Both the position numbers and the translations under genes were made by a program. The notes beneath the pieces were generated by a model that was not told the origin of the DNA, searched no databases, and saw only the letters and a list, made by a program, of their open reading frames with translations. From Candidatus Rokuibacteriota bacterium (GTDB taxonomy: Bacteria > Methylomirabilota > Methylomirabilia > Rokubacteriales > CSP1-6), in the NCBI GenBank assembly GCA_003221435.1, contig QHRS01000034.1:1-12250 (forward strand): a stretch of DNA of 12,250 bases. The letters are read 5' to 3'. The stretch's first letter is position 1; every line of letters starts with the position of its first letter. Of the stretch, positions 7,036 to 12,250 are shown in pieces.

Positions 7036-9198
7036 TCACCGCGCCTCGCGCCGGCGTCCAGCGGTCAGCCGGGTGACCTCTTCCATCGCGGCCTCGAAGT
7101 CCGCGCGCGTCACCGTGAAGCGATCGGCGAGCGAGTCATCGTACACCTGCTGGCGGCTGACGAACTCCTGGATCCGTCGCATCGCCGCGCGCTGGCACAC
7201 GCCGGCGATCTCGGCCGCCGTGAACCCCTCCGAGTGGGCCGCCAGCTCGGCGAGCGAGACATCCTCGGAGAGCGCCATCCTGGCGGCGTGCACGTCGAAG
7301 ACTCGCTGCCGCTGGTTCTTGTCGAGCTCCCTGAATTCGATCACGAAGCCGAAGCGACCGGGGGTGAGCACCGCCGGGTCGACCAGGTCCAGCCGGTTGG
7401 TCGCCCCGAGCACGATGACGTCGCTCAGCTCCGTGAGGTTGTCGAGCTCGTTCAGGAACTGACTCACGATCCGATCAATGTTCCCGCCCTCGATTCCCCC
7501 GCGGCGCGTCGGCACGATGGCGTCGATCTCGTCGAAGAGCAGGATGCAGGGCGCGGCCTCCTTCGCCTTTCGGAACACCTGGCGCAGCGCCTTCTCGGAT
7601 TCGCCGACCCACTTGGAGAAGATCATCGCGGCGTCGGCCGTGATGAACGACAGCCCGGTCTCGGCGGCGAGCGCCCTGGCGATCAGGGTCTTGCCCGTGC
7701 CGGAGGGGCCGCTCAGCATGACGCCCTTGGGCGGGCGGATGCCGCAGCGCGCGAACAGCTTCGGCGCCTTGCGGGGAAACTCGATGATCGACTCGAGCTG
7801 CCGCCGAACCTCCTCCAGGCCGCCGACGTCGGCCCAGCTCACGTTCGGCCGCTCGACGAAGAACTCGCGGGTCGCGGTCGGATCGATGTGCTTGAGCGCT
7901 TCGAGAAAGTGCCGCATGGTGACGCGCGCGTCCTTCACGAGCGCGGTCACGTCCTTGACCATGAATTCGGCGCCCCCGAGCAGCTCCTGAAGCGCACGCA
8001 TCCCCGCTTCCTTGCAGAGCACCTCCAGGTCGGCGCCCACGAAGCCGTGCGTGATCTCGGCCAGCCGCGGCAGGTCGACGTCGGCGTCGAGCGGCATACC
8101 GCGCGAGTGGATTTTCAGGATCTTCAGCCGCCCGACGCGGCTCGGGGCGCTCAGCGAGATCTCGCGATCGAAGCGGCCGGGCCGCCGGAGCGCGGGGTCG
8201 AGCATCTCGGGCAGGTTCGTGGCCCCGATCACGACCACCTCGCCGCGCGAGACGAGCCCGTCCATCGAGGCGAGGAGCTGCGCGACCACGCGCTTCTCGA
8301 CCTCGCCCGTCACGTCGGAGCGCTTCGGCGCGATCGCGTCCAGCTCGTCGAGGAAAATGATGCTGGGCGCCTTGCGGTGCGCCTCGTCGAAGATGCCCCG
8401 GAGCTTGGCCTCGCTCTCGCCGTAGAACTTGTGGATGATCTCCGGCCCGTTGACGTGGATGAAGTGCGCTTCGACCTCCGAGGCGACCGCGCGAGCGATC
8501 AGGGTCTTGCCGGTGCCAGGCGGGCCGTACAGGAGCACGCCTTTCGGCGGCTCGATGCGCAGGTGCGCGAACGCCTCGGGGTAGCGCATCGGCAGCTCGA
8601 CCAGTTCCCGCACGCGGACCAGGATGTCCTCGAGCCCGCCGATGTCCTCGTACTTGACCTTGAAGGGCTGCGGCGCCGCGACGCCCGCCGTCTGGATGCG
8701 GACGTCGGTGGCGTTGCTGAGCGCCACCGGGCCGTCCGGCTCGGTCCCGGCCACGCGGAAGAGATGACCCGTCTTGGAGAACGCGAGGACCTTGACCTTG
8801 TCGCCCATCACGACGACGCGGCCCGAGAGCGCTTCGCGGATCTGGCGCACGTCGTCGGCGTCGAGCCCGAGCGGCTCGAGCGGGGCGATCAGCATCGTGC
8901 GCGCGAACGGCGCGGCGACCGCGGCGACCTCGACCTTGCTGTTCAGCGTGACGCCGGCGTTCTCGCGCGTGACGCCGTCCATCTGGAGCAGGTGCCGGCC
9001 GTGATACTCGGCGGGCGCCGGCATGACGCGCGCGAAGGTGGTTCGCGCGCCGACGACCGCGATCCCGCTGCCCGGCACGGCGCCGAGCTCCTCCATGTCG
9101 GCGGGCGCCATGCGGACGACGCCCGTGTCGACGTCCTCCAGCAGCGCCTCACCGGCGCGCAGGGTGATCCGTGGTTCCGCCGGTCCGTCCTCCAGCAC
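7036..9198 (-). CDS. CDC48/VAT-type double-ring AAA+ ATPase
   Basis: A 720-residue protein with the full CDC48 layout. Residues about 8-165 form an N-domain (ALLEDVDTGVVRMAPADMEELG and a second half with REALSGRVVVMGDKV). D1 spans about 183-440, with Walker A GPPGTGKT (225-232), Walker B FLDE (282-285) and RRPGRFD (338-344). D2 spans about 452-705, with Walker A GPSGTGKT (497-504) and Walker B LFDEID (554-559). Aromatic pore loops are present in both rings (KFYGESE around 257-263, KWVGESE around 529-535), as expected for an unfoldase that threads proteins. In D2 the usual RPGR is TPGR (Thr612), so one of the two arginine fingers is lost. No C-terminal HbYX proteasome-docking motif is seen; the protein ends GRRREAR. 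The start is the GTG at 9198, preceded directly by an in-frame TAG and by GGAGG seven bases upstream. This family is universal in archaea and patchy in bacteria; the client is unknown. Confidence 0.94.
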   Translation of the reverse strand: MLEDGPAEPRITLRAGEALLEDVDTGVVRMAPADMEELGAVPGSGIAVVGARTTFARVMPAPAEYHGRHLLQMDGVTRENAGVTLNSKVEVAAVAAPFARTMLIAPLEPLGLDADDVRQIREALSGRVVVMGDKVKVLAFSKTGHLFRVAGTEPDGPVALSNATDVRIQTAGVAAPQPFKVKYEDIGGLEDILVRVRELVELPMRYPEAFAHLRIEPPKGVLLYGPPGTGKTLIARAVASEVEAHFIHVNGPEIIHKFYGESEAKLRGIFDEAHRKAPSIIFLDELDAIAPKRSDVTGEVEKRVVAQLLASMDGLVSRGEVVVIGATNLPEMLDPALRRPGRFDREISLSAPSRVGRLKILKIHSRGMPLDADVDLPRLAEITHGFVGADLEVLCKEAGMRALQELLGGAEFMVKDVTALVKDARVTMRHFLEALKHIDPTATREFFVERPNVSWADVGGLEEVRRQLESIIEFPRKAPKLFARCGIRPPKGVMLSGPSGTGKTLIARALAAETGLSFITADAAMIFSKWVGESEKALRQVFRKAKEAAPCILLFDEIDAIVPTRRGGIEGGNIDRIVSQFLNELDNLTELSDVIVLGATNRLDLVDPAVLTPGRFGFVIEFRELDKNQRQRVFDVHAARMALSEDVSLAELAAHSEGFTAAEIAGVCQRAAMRRIQEFVSRQQVYDDSLADRFTVTRADFEAAMEEVTRLTAGRRREAR

Positions 9199-9610
9199 CT
9201 AGCGGCCTCCGCCGCGGCGCGACCGGCGCCGGCGCACCGAGCTCGCCGGCCTCCGCGCCCGCGCCGAGCCGCCCGTGGATTTCGCGCGCTTCACCGGCTT
9301 CGCGCGCCGGCGGCATCACCGTCGCCGCGTTCCCGCGCTCGATCGTCGCGGCCGCCGCGCCTGGGGGAAGCCACTCGTGATACACGACCAGCTCGGCGCC
9401 GCGGATCTCCTTGTGCATCAGCCGGCGGCGGCGCCCGGCGACCGCATCGATGTCGCCGACGTTGACGTGCACCAGCTGAACAGGATGGCGCAGCTCGGCC
9501 GTCACTCCGTCGCGGTCACACTCCCACGCGATGTCCTTGTTCTCCAGGCCGCCGACCGTGATGGTCTGCGCGACCTTCATCGCTTGTCCGCACCTGGGGC
9601 ATGCGCGCAT
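9149..9610 (-). CDS. Small zinc-ribbon-like protein, 3' end uncertain (probable frameshift)
   Basis: I do not recognise this family by name. The ATG at 9610 is 15 bases after the GcvH-like gene and gives MRACPRCGQAMKVAQTITVG, with Cys4, Cys7 and one later Cys31 (WECDRDG). This resembles a zinc ribbon with its fourth ligand missing or replaced, for example by a nearby His. Residues about 40-98 look like a folded domain (HPVQLVHVNVGDIDAV, LMHKEIRGAELVVYHEWLPPG). As sequenced, the frame continues through a Gly/Ala/Pro-rich tail to a TGA at 9149, overlapping the next gene by 50 bases. A shift by one base near 9298-9307 would instead give a strongly basic tail (ARKPVKRAKSTGG, then RRRRSRRGGGR) ending at the TAG at 9199, directly against the next GTG. 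That reading has better codon bias, so the true protein may be about 136 residues. A nucleic-acid-binding or adaptor role for the CDC48-type ATPase is only an inference. Confidence 0.68.
   Translation of the reverse strand: MRACPRCGQAMKVAQTITVGGLENKDIAWECDRDGVTAELRHPVQLVHVNVGDIDAVAGRRRRLMHKEIRGAELVVYHEWLPPGAAAATIERGNAATVMPPAREAGEAREIHGRLGAGAEAGELGAPAPVAPRRRPLGAGGRTGGTTDHPARR
9206..9210 (-). promoter_or_regulatory. Ribosome binding site of the CDC48-type gene
   Basis: GGAGG on the minus strand, seven bases before the GTG at 9198. An in-frame TAG lies immediately before the GTG, so no longer N-terminus is possible and this site fixes the start. It lies inside the annotated 3' end of the preceding zinc-ribbon gene. 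Confidence 0.8.
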
Positions 9611-9625
9611 CGCTCCCGTCTCTCC

Positions 9626-9949
9626 TCACTCCTGGGTCATGAGCAGGAGCCAGCCCGTCCCCTCGGGGTCGGAATTCACGAGGAACGGCTGGTCCTGCAA
9701 CGCCGCGTTCTGCTCGATGACCGTCCCGCTCACGGGCGCGAACAGATCGCTCACGACCTTCTGGGATTCGATCACGCCGAGCGGCTCGCCCGCGCGAACG
9801 CGCGCGCCCACGCGGGGCAGCCCGACGTGCGTCACATACATCAACTGCTCCGCGGCTTCGCGGGTGATGCCCAGGCGGACGTGATCGCCTTCGGGGCGCC
9901 CCCACCAGAACCCTTCCGTGAACTGGAGATGCGGATACTCCAGAGCCAT
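9626..9949 (-). CDS. GcvH-like lipoyl-carrier protein
   Basis: A 107-residue protein of the glycine cleavage H family. VRLGITREAAEQLMYVTHVGLPRVG, then AGEPLGVIESQKVVSDLFAPVSGTV and NSDPEGTGWLLLM, follow the GcvH pattern, with Lys64 of ESQKVVSD as the expected lipoylated residue. It is shorter than the classic H protein of about 125-130 residues, mainly at the ends. No gcvT, gcvP or lipoate-attachment gene is present nearby, so it may serve another lipoate-dependent reaction, as do the GcvH-like LbpA proteins of sulfur oxidation. Its location between an amidase and a C1/THF-dependent dehydrogenase operon suggests C1 or nitrogen metabolism, by inference only. The start is the ATG at 9949, because GGAGAGG lies five bases upstream. 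An ATG at 9970 in the same frame abuts a stable hairpin and lacks a site. Confidence 0.85.
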   Translation of the reverse strand: MALEYPHLQFTEGFWWGRPEGDHVRLGITREAAEQLMYVTHVGLPRVGARVRAGEPLGVIESQKVVSDLFAPVSGTVIEQNAALQDQPFLVNSDPEGTGWLLLMTQE

Positions 9950-9954
9950 CGAGT

Positions 9955-9961
9955 CCTCTCC
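9955..9961 (-). promoter_or_regulatory. Ribosome binding site that decides the GcvH-like start
   Basis: GGAGAGG on the minus strand, five bases before the ATG at 9949. It lies between the 9970-9998 hairpin and the start codon, and favours 9949 over the in-frame ATG at 9970, which is pressed against the hairpin. Confidence 0.75.
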
Positions 9962-9969
9962 GACAGACA

Positions 9970-9998
9970 TGAGGGGGGATACAACGTATCCCCCCTCA
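9970..9998. repeat. Perfect 13-bp inverted repeat with 3-base loop between amidase and GcvH-like genes
   Basis: On the plus strand the left arm is tgaggggggatac, the loop aac and the right arm gtatcccccctca. All 13 pairs match. The element lies 72 bases after the amidase stop and ends 20 bases before the GcvH-like ATG, directly upstream of its ribosome site. Neither strand shows a T-run after the stem, so it is not a standard intrinsic terminator. It could be an mRNA-stabilising or processing hairpin, a partial attenuator that lowers expression of the downstream genes, or the palindromic operator of a dimeric regulator. The sequence alone does not decide between these. Confidence 0.85.
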
Positions 9999-10070
9999 CG
10001 TACTCTACCTCGACCGACGAGACCGGCGCGGGTCGTTCGAGCCGCCTCTAGGAGCCCGCCTCGGCCCGGC
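9999..10070. other. Short intergenic spacer after the amidase gene
   Basis: The 72 bases between the amidase stop and the hairpin hold no open frame of note. I see no clear promoter boxes and no T-run. Together with the hairpin it makes the longest non-coding gap in the window (about 120 bases, 9950-10070), and it marks the most likely transcriptional boundary between the amidase and the genes that follow. Confidence 0.5.
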
Positions 10071-11048
10071 TCAGCGCGTGGTGGCGGCGACGGGAATCGC
10101 CGTGGCCCGCGTCAAGCTCTCGACCATCTGCTTGCACTTCTGCGGATCCGTCACCCACAGCTTGTAGAAATCGAACGGGCACTCGGCAATGCCGTCCGGC
10201 GGGATCGCCGTGTAGCCACGGTGGAGCGTGTTGAACAGGTGGTTTTCCGCCGTCCAGGTCTGCCGCGCATCCCGGATCGCCGACACGGAGAGCAGCGCGT
10301 ACTGCACCTCGCCCGGTCCCGTGCCGCACTCGCCCAGTACCCGGCCGTCGAAGTCGACGATGTTCGAGTGCCCGAAGTACGAGTAGACGAGGTCGCGGCC
10401 CGCCATGTTCGCGACGGCGAAATAGGTGAGGTTCTCCCACGCCCGGACCTGCGAGATCATGCGCTGCTGGTCCTTGGACGGGTACATGTAGCCCTGAATC
10501 CGGATCACCAGCTCGGCGCCCTTCATGACCGTGTCGCGGACGATCTCGGGGTGGTTCCCATCGTAGCAGATGATCGCCCCGACCTTGAGGCCCTTGGGCC
10601 CCTCGACCACCATCGTCTCGTTGCCCGGATACCACGGCTCCATCGGCACCCAGGGCAGGATCTTGTGGTAGTTGAGGACAATCTCACCCTTGTCGTTGAT
10701 GAGCAGGAACGAGTTGAACGGGGCGCCCTTCCGGTTCTCCTCGCCCGTGATCGAGAACACGCCCCACACCTTGTTTTTCCGGCAGGCGTCCGAGAAGATC
10801 GCGGTCTCGGGCCCCGGCACCGTCGTGGTGAGGTCCTTCCACTTCGTCGGGTGAAAGCCCTGCGTGCTGTACTCGGGGAAGATGATCAGATCGAGGCCCG
10901 GATAGCCCCGCTTCGTGCCTTCGATGTACTGCGCGATCTTCCGGCAGTTGCCGAGCACTTGCTCCTTGGTCTCCACCACCGGAACCTCATAGTTGACGAC
11001 CGCCACACCAACCGTGTCCTTCGAGGACGAGATGGTTCCTGTCGGCAT
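10071..11048 (-). CDS. Aliphatic amidase / formamidase (nitrilase superfamily)
   Basis: A 325-residue cytoplasmic enzyme of the AmiE/AmiF branch of the nitrilase superfamily, which hydrolyses short aliphatic amides to the acid plus ammonia. The N-terminus (ISSSKDTVGVAVVNYEVP) resembles AmiE, and PGLDLIIFPEYSTQGFHPTKW resembles AmiF formamidase. The catalytic triad is visible as Glu59 (FPEYS), Lys129 (YHKILPW) and Cys161 (IICYDGNHPE). Glu137 (PMEPWYPG) matches the fourth conserved residue. YMYPSKDQQ and YSYFGHSNIVDFDGR are further family blocks. It is slightly shorter at the C-terminus than AmiE (about 346) and AmiF (about 334). The ATG at 11048 has a strong AGGAGG site at 11057-11062, eight bases upstream. 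The urea/amide-type ABC ATPase genes directly upstream fit an amide uptake-and-hydrolysis unit. Sequence alone does not choose between formamide, acetamide and other short amides, and activity on N-methylated amides is speculative. Confidence 0.93.
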   Translation of the reverse strand: MPTGTISSSKDTVGVAVVNYEVPVVETKEQVLGNCRKIAQYIEGTKRGYPGLDLIIFPEYSTQGFHPTKWKDLTTTVPGPETAIFSDACRKNKVWGVFSITGEENRKGAPFNSFLLINDKGEIVLNYHKILPWVPMEPWYPGNETMVVEGPKGLKVGAIICYDGNHPEIVRDTVMKGAELVIRIQGYMYPSKDQQRMISQVRAWENLTYFAVANMAGRDLVYSYFGHSNIVDFDGRVLGECGTGPGEVQYALLSVSAIRDARQTWTAENHLFNTLHRGYTAIPPDGIAECPFDFYKLWVTDPQKCKQMVESLTRATAIPVAATTR

Positions 11049-11135
11049 TCCTCTTTCCTCCTATGGTCGAGAGTTCGAAGGCGCGAGCCCCAGTGAACGA
11101 ACGCGAGTGTCTCGGGTTCCCCCTTTTTACGCCCG
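11049..11135. other. Spacer between urtE-like and amidase genes
   Basis: An 87-base gap that contains the amidase ribosome site (AGGAGG at 11057-11062) and a run of A and G just after the urtE-like stop. I find no convincing -35/-10 pair, only a minor CGAG/CTCG stem, and no terminator. Read-through from the transporter genes into the amidase gene is plausible. Confidence 0.5.
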
Positions 11136-11837
11136 CTAGATGGTCAGGTACTCACGGATCACCTCGTCCGTAAGACTGTGGATGTCGGCTTCGCGCGCGA
11201 CCCGGCCCTTCACCATGATGGTGAACTCCTGGGAGACGTTCTTCGCGAAGTCGATCTTCTGCTCGACCAGGATGATCGTGAGCTTCTTTTCCTGATGGAT
11301 CCGTTTGAGGATCCGTTCGATCTCCTGGACGATCGACGGCTGGATGCCCTCGGTCGGCTCATCGAGGAGCAAGAGCTCCGGATTGCCGCAGAGGGCGCGC
11401 GCGATCGCGAGCTGCTGCTGCTCGCCGCCGCTGAGCAGCCCACCCTGGCGATCGACGAGCGGCTTCAGCATGGGGAAGAAATCGAAGATCTCGTCCGGCA
11501 CCCGCGTCATCCCGTCGCTGCGCGCGACGAGCCCGAGGCGCAGGTTGTCCATCACCGTGATGTCGGGGAAGATCTCCCGCCCTTGCGGGACGTAGCCGAT
11601 GCCGAGCCGCGCCCGCTTGTTCACCCGCATCCGCGTGATGTCTTCGCCCTTGTACACCACCCTGCCCAGTCGGGGCGGGGTGAGCCCGATGATACTGCGC
11701 AGCAGTGTGGTCTTCCCGACACCGTTCCGCCCGAGAATGCACTCGATCTCGCTCTGTTCCACCCTCAGCGAGAGCGAGTGCAGGACGTGACTCGCCCCGT
11801 AAAACGTGTCGATGTCCCGGACGTCAAGGAGCGGCAC
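11136..11837 (-). CDS. urtE: Urea/short-chain amide ABC transporter ATP-binding protein, UrtE-like
   Basis: A 233-residue ABC ATPase of the LivF/UrtE branch. Walker A is GRNGVGKTT (36-44), the Q-loop region is GYVPQGREIF (81-90), the signature is LSGGEQ (135-140) and Walker B is LLLLDE (155-160), followed by PTEGIQPSIV. The GIQPS stretch and the wording IGLTPPRLG and GYVPQGREIFPDITVMDNL are typical of UrtE rather than LivF. The switch position is Gln193 (VEQ) in place of His, which is normal for this branch. It would pair with the UrtD-like subunit at the cytoplasmic face of an importer for urea or small amides. The GTG at 11837 overlaps the urtD-like gene by 14 bases with only a weak GGGGAAG site, so translation is probably coupled. 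The adjacent amidase suggests an amide substrate; branched-chain amino acid uptake is the main alternative. Confidence 0.88.
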   Translation of the reverse strand: MPLLDVRDIDTFYGASHVLHSLSLRVEQSEIECILGRNGVGKTTLLRSIIGLTPPRLGRVVYKGEDITRMRVNKRARLGIGYVPQGREIFPDITVMDNLRLGLVARSDGMTRVPDEIFDFFPMLKPLVDRQGGLLSGGEQQQLAIARALCGNPELLLLDEPTEGIQPSIVQEIERILKRIHQEKKLTIILVEQKIDFAKNVSQEFTIMVKGRVAREADIHSLTDEVIREYLTI

Positions 11838-12250
11838 TGATCTTCTGCTTCCCCAGGTAGACTTCGGCGACCTTCGGGTTGTTCTCGATCTCGCGGACGG
11901 AGCCCTCGGCGAGCTTCGAGCCCTGGTGCAGCACGGTGATCTTGCTGGCGATCTGGCGGACGAAGCTCATGTCGTGCTCCACCACCATCACGGAGCGGGT
12001 CTTCGCGATGTCGCGGATCAGCCGGGCGGTCGCACTGGTCTCCTCCCGCGTCATGCCGGTCGTGGGCTCGTCGAGCAGGAGGAGCTGCGGGTCCGAAGCG
12101 ACCACCAGCCCGATCTCGAGCCATTGCTTCTCCCCGTGGGAGAGCACGCGGGCTTCGTCGCGTGCGCGCTCGAGGAGGTTGATCTGGGTGAGGATCCTCT
12201 CTACCTGGGCGGCGTGCGCCGGCGTGATCCGGAACGTCAGCGAGGAGAAG
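11824..12250 (-). CDS. urtD: Urea/short-chain amide ABC transporter ATP-binding protein, UrtD-like, C-terminal part
   Basis: The last 141 residues of an ABC ATPase whose start lies beyond the right edge of the window. The reading frame stays open to the edge, beginning FSSLTFRITPAHAAQVERIL. The signature is LSHGEKQWLEIG, a variant of LSGGQ specific to UrtD, followed by Walker B LLLLDEPTTGMTREET, the His switch VVEHDMSFVRQIA, and VLHQGSKLAEGSVREIENNPKVAEVYLG, which matches the UrtD C-terminus. The first third of the protein with Walker A is outside the window, as presumably are the substrate-binding protein and permeases (urtABC-like), which normally precede it. It overlaps the urtE-like gene by 14 bases. 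In characterised systems this subunit energises uptake of urea; related systems take up formamide and acetamide. Confidence 0.88.
   Translation of the reverse strand, partial: FSSLTFRITPAHAAQVERILTQINLLERARDEARVLSHGEKQWLEIGLVVASDPQLLLLDEPTTGMTREETSATARLIRDIAKTRSVMVVEHDMSFVRQIASKITVLHQGSKLAEGSVREIENNPKVAEVYLGKQKISAAP

Noticed and set aside
7003..9465. Plus-strand open frame of 820 codons opposite the CDC48-type gene
   Set aside because: It is antisense to a clearly recognised AAA+ ATPase, its translation is rich in Arg, Asp, Glu and His with no family motif, and long antisense frames are common in GC-rich genes.
9626..9970. Longer GcvH-like protein starting at the ATG at 9970
   Set aside because: That ATG touches the base of the hairpin and has no ribosome site, whereas the ATG at 9949 has GGAGAGG five bases upstream and gives the family-like N-terminus.
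9970..9998. Hairpin as a Rho-independent terminator
   Set aside because: No T-run follows the stem on either strand.
11049..11135. Promoter in the gap before the amidase gene
   Set aside because: No convincing -35/-10 pair could be seen, and the gap is small enough for read-through.
11136..11837. Loss of the H-loop histidine in the UrtE-like ATPase as a defect
   Set aside because: Gln at this position (VEQ) is the normal state in the LivF/UrtE branch.

Overview
The window is very GC-rich, with strong G/C preference at third codon positions, and every convincing gene lies on the minus strand, so it is read from right to left. Shine-Dalgarno sites, an AmiE/AmiF-type amidase, UrtD/UrtE-type ABC ATPases and a GcvH-like protein point to a bacterium. 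The GC content and the mix of genes would suit an uncultivated soil or sediment lineage such as Rokubacteria/Methylomirabilota, but that assignment is a guess. No tRNA, rRNA, IS element or CRISPR array was seen.

Layout in transcription order. (1) 12250-11136: the end of a UrtD-like and a complete UrtE-like ATPase of a urea/short-amide ABC importer. (2) 11048-10071: an aliphatic amidase/formamidase. (3) 9949-7036: a small GcvH-like lipoyl-carrier protein, a small zinc-ribbon-like protein and a two-ring CDC48/VAT-type AAA+ ATPase. A perfect 13-bp hairpin sits before the GcvH-like gene. (4) 7013-1: seven tightly packed, mostly overlapping genes for N-methylglutamate (NMG) metabolism. They are three glutamate-synthase-like subunits (mgsA, mgsB, mgsC) followed by four sarcosine-oxidase-like subunits in the order delta, alpha, gamma, beta (mgdB, mgdC, mgdD, mgdA). 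Only the first 24 codons of the beta subunit lie inside the window.

Together the genes suggest a route from an imported amide or methylated nitrogen compound to C1 units and ammonia. The amidase would release an amine or ammonia from an amide. MgsABC would make N-methylglutamate from methylamine. MgdABCD would oxidise it, passing formaldehyde-level carbon to tetrahydrofolate. The gene for gamma-glutamylmethylamide synthetase (gmaS), normally part of this pathway, is not in the window. The link between the amidase block and the NMG block is inferred from co-orientation and close spacing.

The features most worth attention are: an Mgd alpha subunit that keeps two complete sets of iron-sulfur cysteines; a one-base frame break in the gamma-subunit gene; a probable second frame break that hides a strongly basic tail on the zinc-ribbon protein; an off-pattern insert in MgsA; a CDC48 protein with a substituted arginine finger in its second ring; and the unusual amidase / GcvH-like / zinc-ribbon / CDC48 grouping.
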